DNA of 64,000 nucleotides from Robiginitalea aurantiaca (GCF_030380815.1 NZ_JAUDUY010000004.1:124001-188000), one strand, 5' to 3'. Shown: positions 27,078 through 35,992, counted from the first letter of the stretch. Notes: a model not told the origin generated them from the sequence alone. Numbers and translations are program-made.

Positions 27078-27170
27078 AGGGTGTCCGATCTTTCGATGTA
27101 CATACCAGGAAACAAGTTGTCTTCAGGAGATAAGCCCTAAATGGACATGAAGAAACAAGCAGGAAGCCTT

Positions 27171-28277
27171 TCAAACCCTTTCGTGTATCGGGCCCTTTTT
27201 ATTCCTTAGCATTCCCCCACGCTTTCCGGAGAACACACTGAGGATTTCAGCGAAAATACTGGTTGCGATCTCCTCCGGGGTATTCGCCCCAATTTCAAGG
27301 CCGCAGGGTGCGAAAATCCGGTCCTGCTGCTGAGCAGAAAACACAACCCCTTTTGATGCTAATTCCGCGACCATTTTTTCAAAACGCTTTTTTGGCCCGA
27401 GCGAAGCGATGTATGGAGCCGGACTGTTAATAAGTTCCCGGAGGTTGGCTATATCCGTTTTATAGTCATGGGCCATCAGAAGGACCGCTGTCCGTGAATC
27501 GATCTCGGGCCGCGCATCCGCATCTTTGGGATAGAGGTTTGAAACCGACTTCAATTTTTCCTTCTTTAATTTTTGGATATTCCCAACCAGGCTTACTTCC
27601 CAATCCATGACCTCCGCCATTTCCAGTAAAGGGTACACGTCGTAATTATCCCCATAAATCGCCAGGTGAAAGGCAGGGGGAATAAGTTCGATAAAAACTT
27701 TAGCTACCCCACCCTGTTTTTCATAAGTAAATGTCCTGGATTTTTTCTGATCTTGAACTTCCGTGATTTTCGTGAGAATAAAATCTCTAAGGTCTGTATT
27801 TAGGCAATTGTCCAGGGTTGAACGCTGGGCATCGTAATAAAAGCTCTGCCCCAGAGAGACGGATTCCCAACTTCCGCTCAGGGCGGTAATCGTGGCAATG
27901 ATATGCGCTCCTCTTTCAGCGAGGCACCTCTGAAGCATTTTCATCATTTCGGAGTCTTCCGAAATAGGGGAAATCAGCACGTCGATGATCCCGTTACAAC
28001 CCAGCCCTACGCCTATTTCCTTTTCTTTTGAGGTATCATAGGTGACGATAGAGGGCTGCTGCTTTAATATGGCAATCTGTGATCTTTGAAGGGCATCTCC
28101 CTCCAGACATCCTCCACTTATCCCCCCTTCGAAGACGCCGGATTCAAAAACAATCATTCGTGCCCCTTCTCGCCTGTACGAAGACTCTTCCACGCGTACC
28201 ACCTGGGCAATCGCACATTTTTCTTCAGAAGTCTTCAGTGTATTGTACAGATTCAATATCGATTTTATCTCTTTCAT
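27171..28277 (-). CDS. XdhC-family molybdenum cofactor maturation protein (second copy)
   Basis: A 368-residue full-length XdhC: the N-terminal CoxI/XdhC domain (VVRVEESSYRREGARMIVF, GGISGGCLEGDA, GLGCNGIIDVLISPI) and a C-terminal Rossmann-like XdhC_C domain (LAIYGDNYDVYPLLEMAEVMDW, GANTPEEIATSIFAEILSV). Unlike CoxF it has no YHS domain. It probably serves the IorAB-type enzyme encoded at 33312-35992, since each xanthine-oxidase-family enzyme tends to have its own XdhC. It diverges from moeA. Confidence 0.88.
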   Translation of the reverse strand: MKEIKSILNLYNTLKTSEEKCAIAQVVRVEESSYRREGARMIVFESGVFEGGISGGCLEGDALQRSQIAILKQQPSIVTYDTSKEKEIGVGLGCNGIIDVLISPISEDSEMMKMLQRCLAERGAHIIATITALSGSWESVSLGQSFYYDAQRSTLDNCLNTDLRDFILTKITEVQDQKKSRTFTYEKQGGVAKVFIELIPPAFHLAIYGDNYDVYPLLEMAEVMDWEVSLVGNIQKLKKEKLKSVSNLYPKDADARPEIDSRTAVLLMAHDYKTDIANLRELINSPAPYIASLGPKKRFEKMVAELASKGVVFSAQQQDRIFAPCGLEIGANTPEEIATSIFAEILSVFSGKRGGMLRNKKGPIHERV

Positions 28278-28600
28278 AGTTCCTCAGAATAAGGTCGTAT
28301 TCATTTCTTTTGCGCCCCATTTACAATGAGTGAATCAAAGGGAGATTCGTGCAGGCAGCCCATCTTGAAAACAGTTCATTCAGCAGGGCGGAATCCCTGA
28401 TAAAAGTACCATTAAGACGGTTCAGACAAAAGTCGCAAAACATTTTTACGGTCCAGTCCTATACGTTTCTCCTACGACAATTCCTTCTGTACCCGGGGTT
28501 AAAACTCTAAATTAATAGGTATCTTGGATACCCCTGAATCCTTTAACAAAGGTTTGGGTTTTCAATGGGTTAATGCTCAGCCCTATCAACTTAACAGCTG
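28278..28600. other. Divergent xdhC/moeA intergenic region
   Basis: 323 bases without a supported gene. It holds a tight palindrome, GGTATC-TTG-GATACC at 28518-28532, 69 bases before the moeA start, and an ACCCGGGGTT motif at 28492-28501. It must contain the promoters of both divergent genes. I looked for a Moco riboswitch-like compact structure and could not support one. Confidence 0.5.
28518..28532. promoter_or_regulatory. Palindrome upstream of moeA
   Basis: GGTATC TTG GATACC is a perfect 6+3+6 inverted repeat, 69 bases before the moeA start. It could be an operator half-site pair or a hairpin. No T-run follows, so it is not a terminator. Confidence 0.3.
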
Positions 28601-29821
28601 ATGTGCATGGAAAACATTTTTATCACCTATGAGAATGCCCTGTCGATTCTGGCAGCCCATTCTGAAGACTTCCCTGTTGAAGACAGGAAACTGGAAGATT
28701 CTATTGGCGGCTATCTGGCTGAAGATCTTATAGCGGATCGTGACTTCCCCCCTTTTGATCGGGTGACCATGGACGGTATCGCCATTTCCTATCCGGCCTT
28801 TGAAAAAGGGCAGCGGGAATTTGCGATTGAGGATATCGCACCAGCGGGAACGCCGCAGAAATCACTTCAGGATACCCAACACTGCATAGAGGTTATGACC
28901 GGTGCCATTATGCCGGAAAATGCGGATACCGTTGTCCGATATGAAGATCTGGAGATAAACCAGGGGAAAGCGCGAATTGTCCCTCCCACCCTTATGCCTA
29001 AACAGAATGTGCATTTCAAAGGGATCGATCGGGATAAGGGAAGTATTATTGTCCCTGCAGGGGTACAACTATCAAGTGCTGAGATCAATATCGCAGCCGC
29101 AGTGGGAAAAGCTTCTTTAAAAGTAAGGCGCATGCCCAGGGTCGTCATTGTTTCGACCGGGGATGAACTCGTGGATGTACATCAGCAACCCGAACTACAT
29201 CAAATCCGCAGGTCCAACATTTATGGGATTCAAAGCACGCTAAAGACCTGGGGGGTTTCCTCGGATCTCAGGCACTTACCGGATGACAGGGACGAAATGG
29301 AACTTCTGGTATCCAAGTATCTGGACGCCTATGATTTGTTGATTTTTACGGGTGGTGTATCCAAAGGAAAATTTGATTACCTGCCCGAGGTACTGGAAAG
29401 CCTGAACATTGAAAAACACTTCCATAAAATTCAGCAGCGTCCCGGAAAACCTTTTTGGTTTGGCAGCAATAAGGAAGGGAAAAAGATATTTGCCCTCCCT
29501 GGTAATCCGGTTTCTTCCTTTGTCTGTGTATATGTGTACCTGAAATTCTGGTTGAACACCTGCCTCGGCGTGACGTCCAAACCCCTTTATGTATCCTTAA
29601 AGCGGGACGTAAACTTCAAGCCCAATCTGGTCTATTTTCTGGAGGCGCGTCTGGAAAGCCAGCCTGACGGAACCCTTGTGGCTGACCCAGTTTCCGGCAA
29701 TGGTTCAGGAGACTTTGCAAACCTTGTCAATACGGACGGCTTTTTGGTTCTTCCCCAAAATAAAACGGAGTTCAAAACGGGAGAAGTATATCTTTTTGTA
29801 CCTTATAGGTGTTATTCGTGA
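28601..29821 (+). CDS. moeA: Molybdopterin molybdenumtransferase MoeA
   Basis: A 406-residue MoeA, which inserts molybdate into adenylylated molybdopterin. Domains II, III and IV are readable: DFPPFDRVTMDGIAI, the MTGAIMPENADTVVRYED motif, VVIVSTGDELV, the LIFTGGVSKGKFDYLPEVL catalytic loop and IFALPGNPVSSFVC. A second in-frame ATG at codon 3 (28607) could be the start. The downstream membrane-protein gene overlaps its end by 13 bases. Confidence 0.93.
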   Translation: MCMENIFITYENALSILAAHSEDFPVEDRKLEDSIGGYLAEDLIADRDFPPFDRVTMDGIAISYPAFEKGQREFAIEDIAPAGTPQKSLQDTQHCIEVMTGAIMPENADTVVRYEDLEINQGKARIVPPTLMPKQNVHFKGIDRDKGSIIVPAGVQLSSAEINIAAAVGKASLKVRRMPRVVIVSTGDELVDVHQQPELHQIRRSNIYGIQSTLKTWGVSSDLRHLPDDRDEMELLVSKYLDAYDLLIFTGGVSKGKFDYLPEVLESLNIEKHFHKIQQRPGKPFWFGSNKEGKKIFALPGNPVSSFVCVYVYLKFWLNTCLGVTSKPLYVSLKRDVNFKPNLVYFLEARLESQPDGTLVADPVSGNGSGDFANLVNTDGFLVLPQNKTEFKTGEVYLFVPYRCYS

Positions 29822-30294
29822 AACTTCGGATGGAAGCCGTAAAATCCAATTGCTGTAAGACAAAATCCTCCTCTACCTCCCTCAGGAAAACAGCGGGAAG
29901 CAGGGGCTCCATGTCTTTACTCTCCACAGCTTTGTTAATCCTGCTTCCTAAATGTCCGTTATGCCTCACAGCTTATTTGAGTGCAGCAGGACTGTTTATA
30001 GATATTGAAAATGAGCAATTGGCTCCCTTTTTACTTCATGCAAAACCGCTGCTTGGAGCGGTTATTATAGCTATGATCCTTTTAAATCAGCGTGGTCGCC
30101 GAACATACATCGCACTGGGGGTTGCCGTGGTTGCCATGGTACTTTTGGTAGTGCAGACCTATTTTATTCCAGCCCTTCTGCCGGACTGGATCATTTATGG
30201 CGCATTTTTTATGGCCATCTGGTACAATGGGAATTTCCGGTATTTCTATCGCTTTATCCGATCTGGAAAACAACAAAAGCCCCTTCAAGGTTAA
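29809..30294 (+). CDS. Small membrane protein with KCPLC motif
   Basis: A protein of up to 161 residues, with 4 hydrophobic segments (ALLILLPKCPLCLTAYLSAAGLF, PLLGAVIIAMILL, YIALGVAVVAMVLLVV, WIIYGAFFMAIWY). A CPxC pair within the first membrane segment resembles metal-handling proteins such as MerC, but no family can be assigned. The start is uncertain: 29809 overlaps moeA by 13 bases, and internal Met codons at 29830 and 29911 are alternatives. Translational coupling with moeA suggests a job linked to cofactor or metal supply; that is inference. Confidence 0.6.
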   Translation: MLFVKLRMEAVKSNCCKTKSSSTSLRKTAGSRGSMSLLSTALLILLPKCPLCLTAYLSAAGLFIDIENEQLAPFLLHAKPLLGAVIIAMILLNQRGRRTYIALGVAVVAMVLLVVQTYFIPALLPDWIIYGAFFMAIWYNGNFRYFYRFIRSGKQQKPLQG

Positions 30295-30382
30295 CACGGA
30301 TCTTGCCTGTACTCCATTTCGTATATGCGCCTGAAAGCAGGTAAAGGATAACGGCTATTACGAATTGCGATACATGAACAGG

Positions 30383-31456
30383 TCAGGAAACTTCCGGCTC
30401 CAGGTTTCGCATTCCTCCTGAAATCCAGCTCAAAGTGGCGGACTGAAGCCTGCCCTCAAGTTTTTGGTAAGCCTGGGCGCTCCTGCTCCCGGAATGGCAA
30501 ATAAGATAAACAGCTCCTGCATGGTCCAATTCAGCAATGCGTTGCTCAAGTTCCATCAGCGGGAAATTTTGTGCCTCCGGCAGATGGAAAGCTTCAAATT
30601 CCTCCGGTTCCCGAACATCGACGAGCAAAGGGGCTTGATCCGATTTGCTCCTTTCCAGGTAATCCGAAAGGCTTACCCCTTCTCCAGTGCCACAAAATCC
30701 GGAATTGTAGTGGGCTTCATCCCGGACCTCCCGGGATTCTTGTGAAGGATCCTTCTGAAAACGCACCTGTCGCGATTCCTGGTCCAGGGCACTGAACAGC
30801 AACAGTTTTCCGGATAGAACCTCTCCCAGTCCACAAATTACTTTTACGGCTTCCAGTGCCTGTAGGCTCCCGATGATCCCGGGCAGGATACCAAGGGTCC
30901 CGAGCTGGTTACAATCGGGGATTTCCCCGGGTTTGGGTATTTGTGGAAACAGGCAGCGGTAGGTGGGACCTTCTTTGTAATTAAAAACACTGAGTTGCCC
31001 CTCGAAACCGTGAAGGGCTCCGTAGATCCATGGAATTCGTTTGATTACACAAACATCGTCCAGCAGGTATCGGGTAGGAATACGATCCGTTGCGTCCACC
31101 ACCAGGTCATAGGAATCGACCAAATCCAGGGCATTTGAAGGCTGAAGGAAGGTTGGGTGTAATTCTATTCGCGTATCGGGGTTCTGTTCCTGTAATTTCT
31201 GGCCTAAAATTGTGATTTTTGAGTTGCCGCAATCGGATGGCGTATAGATGGGTTGACGATGTAAATTGGTTTCTTCGATAGTGTCTCCGTCAACAATCCC
31301 CAGGGTGCCCACCCCCATGGCATTGAGGTATTGGCATACCGGAACTCCTAAACCCCCTGCTCCCACAACCAGGACCCGGGCAGCACCCAGAAGCTCTTGT
31401 CCTCTGGCCCCAAAGGCCTTTAGGCGGATTTGACGATCATATCGGTTAACGCTCAT
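30383..31456 (-). CDS. moeB: MoeB/ThiF-like adenylyltransferase with C-terminal rhodanese domain
   Basis: A 357-residue fusion like human MOCS3. The adenylyltransferase half has nucleotide motif GAGGLGVPVCQYLNAMG and the DGDTIEETNLHRQ signature, with Asp in VDATDRIPTRYLL. It adenylates the C-terminal Gly-Gly of MoaD. The C-terminal rhodanese (about 255-350) has LVDVREPEEFEAFHLPEA and catalytic Cys in ICHSGSRSAQ, so it could also thiolate MoaD. The usual two CxxC zinc pairs are reduced to one Cys (TYRCLF, without the first Cys) and the second CxxC is absent. It overlaps mobA by 4 bases. Confidence 0.88.
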   Translation of the reverse strand: MSVNRYDRQIRLKAFGARGQELLGAARVLVVGAGGLGVPVCQYLNAMGVGTLGIVDGDTIEETNLHRQPIYTPSDCGNSKITILGQKLQEQNPDTRIELHPTFLQPSNALDLVDSYDLVVDATDRIPTRYLLDDVCVIKRIPWIYGALHGFEGQLSVFNYKEGPTYRCLFPQIPKPGEIPDCNQLGTLGILPGIIGSLQALEAVKVICGLGEVLSGKLLLFSALDQESRQVRFQKDPSQESREVRDEAHYNSGFCGTGEGVSLSDYLERSKSDQAPLLVDVREPEEFEAFHLPEAQNFPLMELEQRIAELDHAGAVYLICHSGSRSAQAYQKLEGRLQSATLSWISGGMRNLEPEVS

Positions 31457-32049
31457 TTTGAATTCAATTGAGAAAGGATGTCCGCATATTCCCCGGGTTC
31501 ATTTGCATTGGAAAGCCAGAGATCATCTTCCGGGAAAACCAGCGCAGTATTCCCATTGATTAAAAATTTGCGGGGACAACTGCTTTCTGAAGTTTGCATA
31601 TACGTTTCTGCTGTTTTAAGGCCCAGTGGCTCCCAAATCGCAGCAAGGGGCTCAGGCAGTCCGGACTTGTGCGTGGCAAAGGCGGTGGCCATTGCCCCGG
31701 GATCCCGGCGTTCTATCAGGTACTGGAGCACTTTTTTGTCAACAAGGGGAAGGTCACAGGCGACCACCAGCCAGGCGGCCTCAGGATAAGCGTGATGCGC
31801 AGACAACAACCCGTTAAAAGGTCCCTTAAAAACGTTTTCATCGAGGATGAAATCCATTCCTTCCGGGATTTCGGATGCCTGTTCGGGACGGATGCTCAGA
31901 AATACGCCGGAGCACAGGGTTTTGAGTTCCTCGTAGAGATATTCCCGCTGGGGTTTGTTATGATACTCCAGCTTTCCTTTGTCTGTACCCATGCGCCGGC
32001 TTTGGCCTCCGGCCAGGACCAATCCCATAATTTCATTGCCTTGCAACAT
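31453..32049 (-). CDS. mobA: MobA-like molybdenum cofactor guanylyltransferase
   Basis: A 198-residue nucleotidyltransferase with GLVLAGGQSRRMGTDKGKL (about 9-27), the DxPL motif in VVACDLPLVDKKVLQYL and FNGLLSAHHAYP. The arrangement (SRRMGTDK rather than the MocA SSRMGKPK) suggests it makes the guanine dinucleotide form of the cofactor; a MocA-like enzyme for the cytosine form is encoded at 17175-17783. It sits between moaA and moeB, overlapping moeB by 4 bases. Confidence 0.85.
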   Translation of the reverse strand: MLQGNEIMGLVLAGGQSRRMGTDKGKLEYHNKPQREYLYEELKTLCSGVFLSIRPEQASEIPEGMDFILDENVFKGPFNGLLSAHHAYPEAAWLVVACDLPLVDKKVLQYLIERRDPGAMATAFATHKSGLPEPLAAIWEPLGLKTAETYMQTSESSCPRKFLINGNTALVFPEDDLWLSNANEPGEYADILSQLNSK

Positions 32050-32065
32050 ATCAGCATGTATGAGG

Positions 32066-33049
32066 TTAGCCTCCTATTGAGGTCATGGAACTTCCAAATA
32101 TAGAGCCGAAACGGTCCTGTGCTTCAAAGCCATCTTTGGCCCTGGATCCGACAGCGCGCACAAGGGCCTCTTCCACAAAAGAATCCTGCAGACCTGACCT
32201 GAGGGTATCCCTGAGATTGGCCACTGGTTTTCCATACAGGCAGGTAATGAGATCCCCTGTTGCCGTTACCCTAAGGCGATTACAGCTTCCGCAAAAGGTC
32301 CGGCTAAAGGAAGGGATGATGCCAAAGGAGCCGGTGTGTCCAGGTATTTTATAGTTCACAGAAGTAGAAGTAAGCGGGGCTGGAAGTTTTTCAAATGAAG
32401 GATACCGCTTTTGAATGTGCTCCAGGATTTTTCGATGGTTCCAATTGAGGTCCTTGAAATTCCGACTCCCACCATTAAAAGGCATTTCTTCAAGAAAACG
32501 CACGCTAACAGGATGCACCCGCTGGAATTCCAGCATATGATGGATATCCTCCTCGTTCTGCCCCTCGAGGACGATAAAGTTTATCCGCACCTTTATTTTG
32601 GATTCGATAAGTCGCATCAGGTTTTCATGCACCAGTTCGAATTGATCCCGACGCGTGATTCGCTTAAAAGATTCCGGGGTAATCGCGTCCAGACTCACAT
32701 TTACGCTATGCACCCCATATTCCTCCAGTTGTTCAATGTAAGGACCTATAAGTGTCGCATTGGTTGTGATCGATATCTCGCGTAAGCCTTCGAGGCCGGA
32801 AAGGTGCTCAATGAGCTGCATTACATCTTTGCGAACGAAGGGTTCCCCCCCGGTTAACCTTATTTTATCGACACCCCTGCTTGCCAGAATATTGCAAAGG
32901 CGCTTCATTTCGTCTATACTCAGGAGGGATTTCCGATCCGAGAAGGCGATTCCCTCTTCGGGCATGCAATAATTACATCTGAGGTTGCACCGATCGGTGA
33001 CCGCCAGGCGGACGTAATTAATGACGCGGTTGTGATTATCTATCAACAT
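32066..33049 (-). CDS. moaA: GTP 3',8-cyclase MoaA
   Basis: A 327-residue radical SAM enzyme that starts molybdopterin synthesis from GTP. The radical SAM cluster is Cys21-x3-Cys25-x2-Cys28 (CNLRCNYC), the GGEPFVRKDV loop follows, and the second cluster is in FCGSCNRLRVTATGDLITC. The C-terminal GG expected for activity is present (SMTSIGG). It lies 15 bases after moaD. MoaC, its partner, is not in this window. Confidence 0.95.
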   Translation of the reverse strand: MLIDNHNRVINYVRLAVTDRCNLRCNYCMPEEGIAFSDRKSLLSIDEMKRLCNILASRGVDKIRLTGGEPFVRKDVMQLIEHLSGLEGLREISITTNATLIGPYIEQLEEYGVHSVNVSLDAITPESFKRITRRDQFELVHENLMRLIESKIKVRINFIVLEGQNEEDIHHMLEFQRVHPVSVRFLEEMPFNGGSRNFKDLNWNHRKILEHIQKRYPSFEKLPAPLTSTSVNYKIPGHTGSFGIIPSFSRTFCGSCNRLRVTATGDLITCLYGKPVANLRDTLRSGLQDSFVEEALVRAVGSRAKDGFEAQDRFGSIFGSSMTSIGG

Positions 33050-33064
33050 ATTTTTTCTTTCTTT

Positions 33065-33319
33065 CTATCCCCCACTAACCGGAGGAATCAAAGCAATTTC
33101 ATCTGTATCCTGTATAGGATCCCTGTGTTTCGCATAGGATTGGTTCACGGCTACAGCCATAGAAGTCAAATCCGCTAATCCGGGAAATCCTTTTTTGAGG
33201 TATGTGACCAGATCCTCCACGGTTTTGAGCCCATCCGCTTCTTTAGAAGGAATTTCAAGGCTGCCTGAGCCCACAATATCCCTGGTTACCCCAAACAGCA
33301 GTACTGTCATACTATCCAA
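33065..33319 (-). CDS. moaD: Molybdopterin synthase sulfur carrier subunit MoaD
   Basis: An 84-residue beta-grasp protein ending in the functional Gly-Gly (IPPVSGG), with AVNQSYAKHRDPIQDTDEIALIPPVSGG as the recognisable C-terminal half. MoaD carries sulfur to precursor Z with MoaE. The gene overlaps the end of the IorB-type gene by 8 bases and precedes moaA by 15 bases, so it is coupled to the molybdoenzyme operon. MoaE is not present here. Confidence 0.9.
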   Translation of the reverse strand: MDSMTVLLFGVTRDIVGSGSLEIPSKEADGLKTVEDLVTYLKKGFPGLADLTSMAVAVNQSYAKHRDPIQDTDEIALIPPVSGG

Positions 33320-35528
33320 TGATTTCTTTTTCCGGAATGCGAAGATCCTTTAATTCTGTGATAAAGGGCTGATTGTACAAACGCTTACCCGTAGCCGCTT
33401 TAATGGCATTTGCCAGGGCTGCACCGGCAGGCGGCAGGGTTGGTTCTCCAAGACCTGTAGGCGATTCCGTGTTTTTAATAAAATGGGTTTCCACTTTGGG
33501 AACGTCTTTGATGCGTATCATGCGATAGCCGTCAAAATTAAGGGATTGAGGTGCTCCATTGCTAAAAGCAAAATCCCCGTACATGGCATGGCCTATACCA
33601 TCAATCACACCCCCTTCTACCTGATTGCGCGCACCAAGCGGATTCACGACAATGCCGCAATCCACAACGCACACCACGCGCTTGACAACAGGAGCCCCAT
33701 CTTCAATAACGACATCCGCCACTTCTGCCACATGACTGTTATGGCAGTAATAGGCAGAAAAACCCTGGTAAACGCCATCAGGGGCTTTCCCCCAACCCGA
33801 TTTGTCCACCGCGGTACGAATGACCTTCTGCATCCTTTCGGGGGAGTACTGTATGCGGTCATCTGTAGTTCCTTTTACTTTATCCAGAAGATCCAACCTT
33901 AACTGAATCCGGTCGGTTTCCATCATTTCCGCCAATTCATCAAAGAAGCTTTGTTCGGCGAAGGCGAGGAAATTCGTGTAAGGAGCTCTCCATGCACCTG
34001 TGGTTATTTTACTGTCAAATTTGGCGACATCCACCTGATAGTTTTCCAAAGCTCCTGCAGGAAAAAAATTAGGGATAAGTCCATACATATTGGAGTTTAT
34101 CGCGGCTTCTTTGAGGTGGTATCCGGTTACTTCCCCGTCTTTTACCGAAGCTGCTATGCGGTATTTAATGGCCGGTCGATAAATCCCGTCGGCCATATCG
34201 TCTTCTCTTGAAAAAACGACCTGTACCGGCTTGCCGGACAGATTGGAAATCTCTGCGGCTTCAAGGACAAAATCTCCGTATAATCGCCTGCCGAAACCGC
34301 CGCCCTGCCGGGTCATTTCCAAATGTATATCTCCCACTTCCCTTTCCAGCACTTGCGCCACCCGCTCTGCCGTGCCCTTGGGGGTTTGTATGGGCCCGAC
34401 AAGATGGATTTTCTCAGAGGTCACATCCGCGTAAAAATTCATGGGCTCCATACAATTATGAGGCAGAAACGGCGACTCATAAGTGCGTTCCAGTACGAAA
34501 TCCGCACTGGAGAAGGCCTTTTTCACATTCCCATCCTTTCGCAGGGTTTCAAATGATTTTCCGTCGAGGAGTCCTGTGAGTATTTTATGGTGATCCTCTG
34601 TGCTTTCAAGGGCTGCATCCGATTTCCAGGAGAGCTTGAGCGCTTTTTTACCCTTCATGGCGGTCCAAGTATCTGTGGCAATTACAGCTACTTTATCCCC
34701 GAAACGGACAACGTCCTGAACTCCGGATATGGCACGGGCCTCTGAATCGTCGACTGCATCTAGGGTCTGCCCAAAAGCAGGAGGTCTTGCCACACATGCG
34801 TAAAACATACCCTCTTTTTTATAATCCAGTCCGAAAAGGGGTTTTCCCGTAATGATCTCATCGATGTCCACATTGGGAATTTCCTGCCCGATGATATGGA
34901 AATCCCGCACGGATTTTAGTTTCACATCTTCGGGTATTTCCATACCTGCTGCCTGATTTACGACGTCGCCATAAGTAAGGGTTTCGCCTTTGGAGTTGGT
35001 GATCACTCCCCTGCTCGAAGTACACTCTGAGGGGTCCACGCCCCATTGGGCGGCGGCGGCATTGACGAGCATTTGTCGGGCGGTGGCACCTGTTTTACGA
35101 AGGGGTTCCCATCCATGACGGATGGACTGACTCCCCCCGGCGACCTGACGGTCGTAGTTTTTGGCGTCCAGTGGGGCCTGAACCACAAAGACATCCTCCC
35201 AATTGACATCGAGCTCCTCTGCGATAATCATCGGCATGGAGGTCTTGACCCCCTGTCCGATTTCCGGGTTTGGTGAAAAAATAGTTACCGCCCCATTATC
35301 GGCAATTTTTATAAAGGCGTTGAAATCGTTGTAATTCAGGGAAGCCAAATCAATGGCGGGCTCGGCTCCTGGCTTACAAGATTCAAATAAAGTGAACCCT
35401 ATAAGGAGTCCACCTCCGGCCAGGGAAGTGGCTTTCATAAAATCCCTTCGGCTAAAGTGCTGATCGTTCTTTTTTGGTGACATTTCGGAGTCTTTTAAGG
35501 TCTTTTGTATTCGTTCTTCTTCAATCAC
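33312..35528 (-). CDS. IorB-type molybdopterin-binding (aldehyde/isoquinoline oxidoreductase-like) large subunit, Tat-exported
   Basis: A 738-residue xanthine-oxidase-family large subunit of the isoquinoline 1-oxidoreductase beta type. It has a Tat signal with SRRDFMK and a hydrophobic stretch ending near ESC, then GGGFGRRLYGDFVLEAAE, AWRAPYTNFLAFAEQSF and the C-terminal GLGEPTLPPAGAALANAIKAATG with the catalytic Glu. The start is GTG at 35528, overlapping the iorA stop (TAGTG); an ATG at 35483 (Met16) keeps the Tat motif nearer the N-terminus and is a real alternative. It is probably periplasmic. The substrate is unknown, an aldehyde or N-heterocycle by family. Confidence 0.88.
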   Translation of the reverse strand: MIEEERIQKTLKDSEMSPKKNDQHFSRRDFMKATSLAGGGLLIGFTLFESCKPGAEPAIDLASLNYNDFNAFIKIADNGAVTIFSPNPEIGQGVKTSMPMIIAEELDVNWEDVFVVQAPLDAKNYDRQVAGGSQSIRHGWEPLRKTGATARQMLVNAAAAQWGVDPSECTSSRGVITNSKGETLTYGDVVNQAAGMEIPEDVKLKSVRDFHIIGQEIPNVDIDEIITGKPLFGLDYKKEGMFYACVARPPAFGQTLDAVDDSEARAISGVQDVVRFGDKVAVIATDTWTAMKGKKALKLSWKSDAALESTEDHHKILTGLLDGKSFETLRKDGNVKKAFSSADFVLERTYESPFLPHNCMEPMNFYADVTSEKIHLVGPIQTPKGTAERVAQVLEREVGDIHLEMTRQGGGFGRRLYGDFVLEAAEISNLSGKPVQVVFSREDDMADGIYRPAIKYRIAASVKDGEVTGYHLKEAAINSNMYGLIPNFFPAGALENYQVDVAKFDSKITTGAWRAPYTNFLAFAEQSFFDELAEMMETDRIQLRLDLLDKVKGTTDDRIQYSPERMQKVIRTAVDKSGWGKAPDGVYQGFSAYYCHNSHVAEVADVVIEDGAPVVKRVVCVVDCGIVVNPLGARNQVEGGVIDGIGHAMYGDFAFSNGAPQSLNFDGYRMIRIKDVPKVETHFIKNTESPTGLGEPTLPPAGAALANAIKAATGKRLYNQPFITELKDLRIPEKEIIG

Positions 35529-35992
35529 TAAGATTGTGTTTCACGGGCGGCCAGGGTGACGGCTTCATGAATCCGCTGGTAGGAGGCGCAACGGCAAATG
35601 TTCCCGTTCATGGCTTCGCGGATTTCAGCTTCAGAGGGGTTCGGGTTCTTTTCAAGTAAGGCAACGGCAGACATTATTTGGCCGGACTGGCAATACCCGC
35701 ATTGCGGCACGTCGACAGTTTTCCAGGCTTTCTGAACCGGGTGGGACCCATCTTCGGACAGCCCTTCTATGGTTGTGATTTCACTGTCCTTAACCTGTCC
35801 TACAGACATGACGCAACTTCTTACCGGATTGCCATTGACGTGAACCGTACAGGTGCCGCACAAGGCAATTCCGCACCCGTATTTTGTCCCTACCAGGTCG
35901 AGATGGTCCCGTAGAACCCATAATAGCGGCGTATCCGCACTTACATCTACCGAATGGGAATTCCCATTAACCTTAATCGTATAATTTGGCAT
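35528..35992 (-). CDS. IorA-type 2x[2Fe-2S] subunit
   Basis: A 154-residue iron-sulfur subunit: N-terminal site [16 protein letters not shown] with RSCVM, and C-terminal [14 protein letters not shown] with CRCASYQRI. The FAD subunit typical of CoxM-type enzymes is missing, as in IorAB systems, which pass electrons to a cytochrome. The start at 35992 ([10 protein letters not shown]) is preferred to a Met 21 codons upstream, because ferredoxin-type homologues begin here. It is the first gene of the iorA-iorB-moaD-moaA-mobA-moeB operon. Confidence 0.9.
   Translation of the reverse strand: MPNYTIKVNGNSHSVDVSADTPLLWVLRDHLDLVGTKYGCGIALCGTCTVHVNGNPVRSCVMSVGQVKDSEITTIEGLSEDGSHPVQKAWKTVDVPQCGYCQSGQIMSAVALLEKNPNPSEAEIREAMNGNICRCASYQRIHEAVTLAARETQS

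Noticed and set aside
28326-28400. A 24-codon plus-strand frame in the xdhC/moeA intergenic region
   Set aside because: No paralogue, no hydrophobic or motif character and no promoter-like sequence; chance expected for this length.
28278-28600. Moco riboswitch upstream of moeA
   Set aside because: Only one short palindrome is seen, without the multi-stem junction or conserved motif blocks of that riboswitch.
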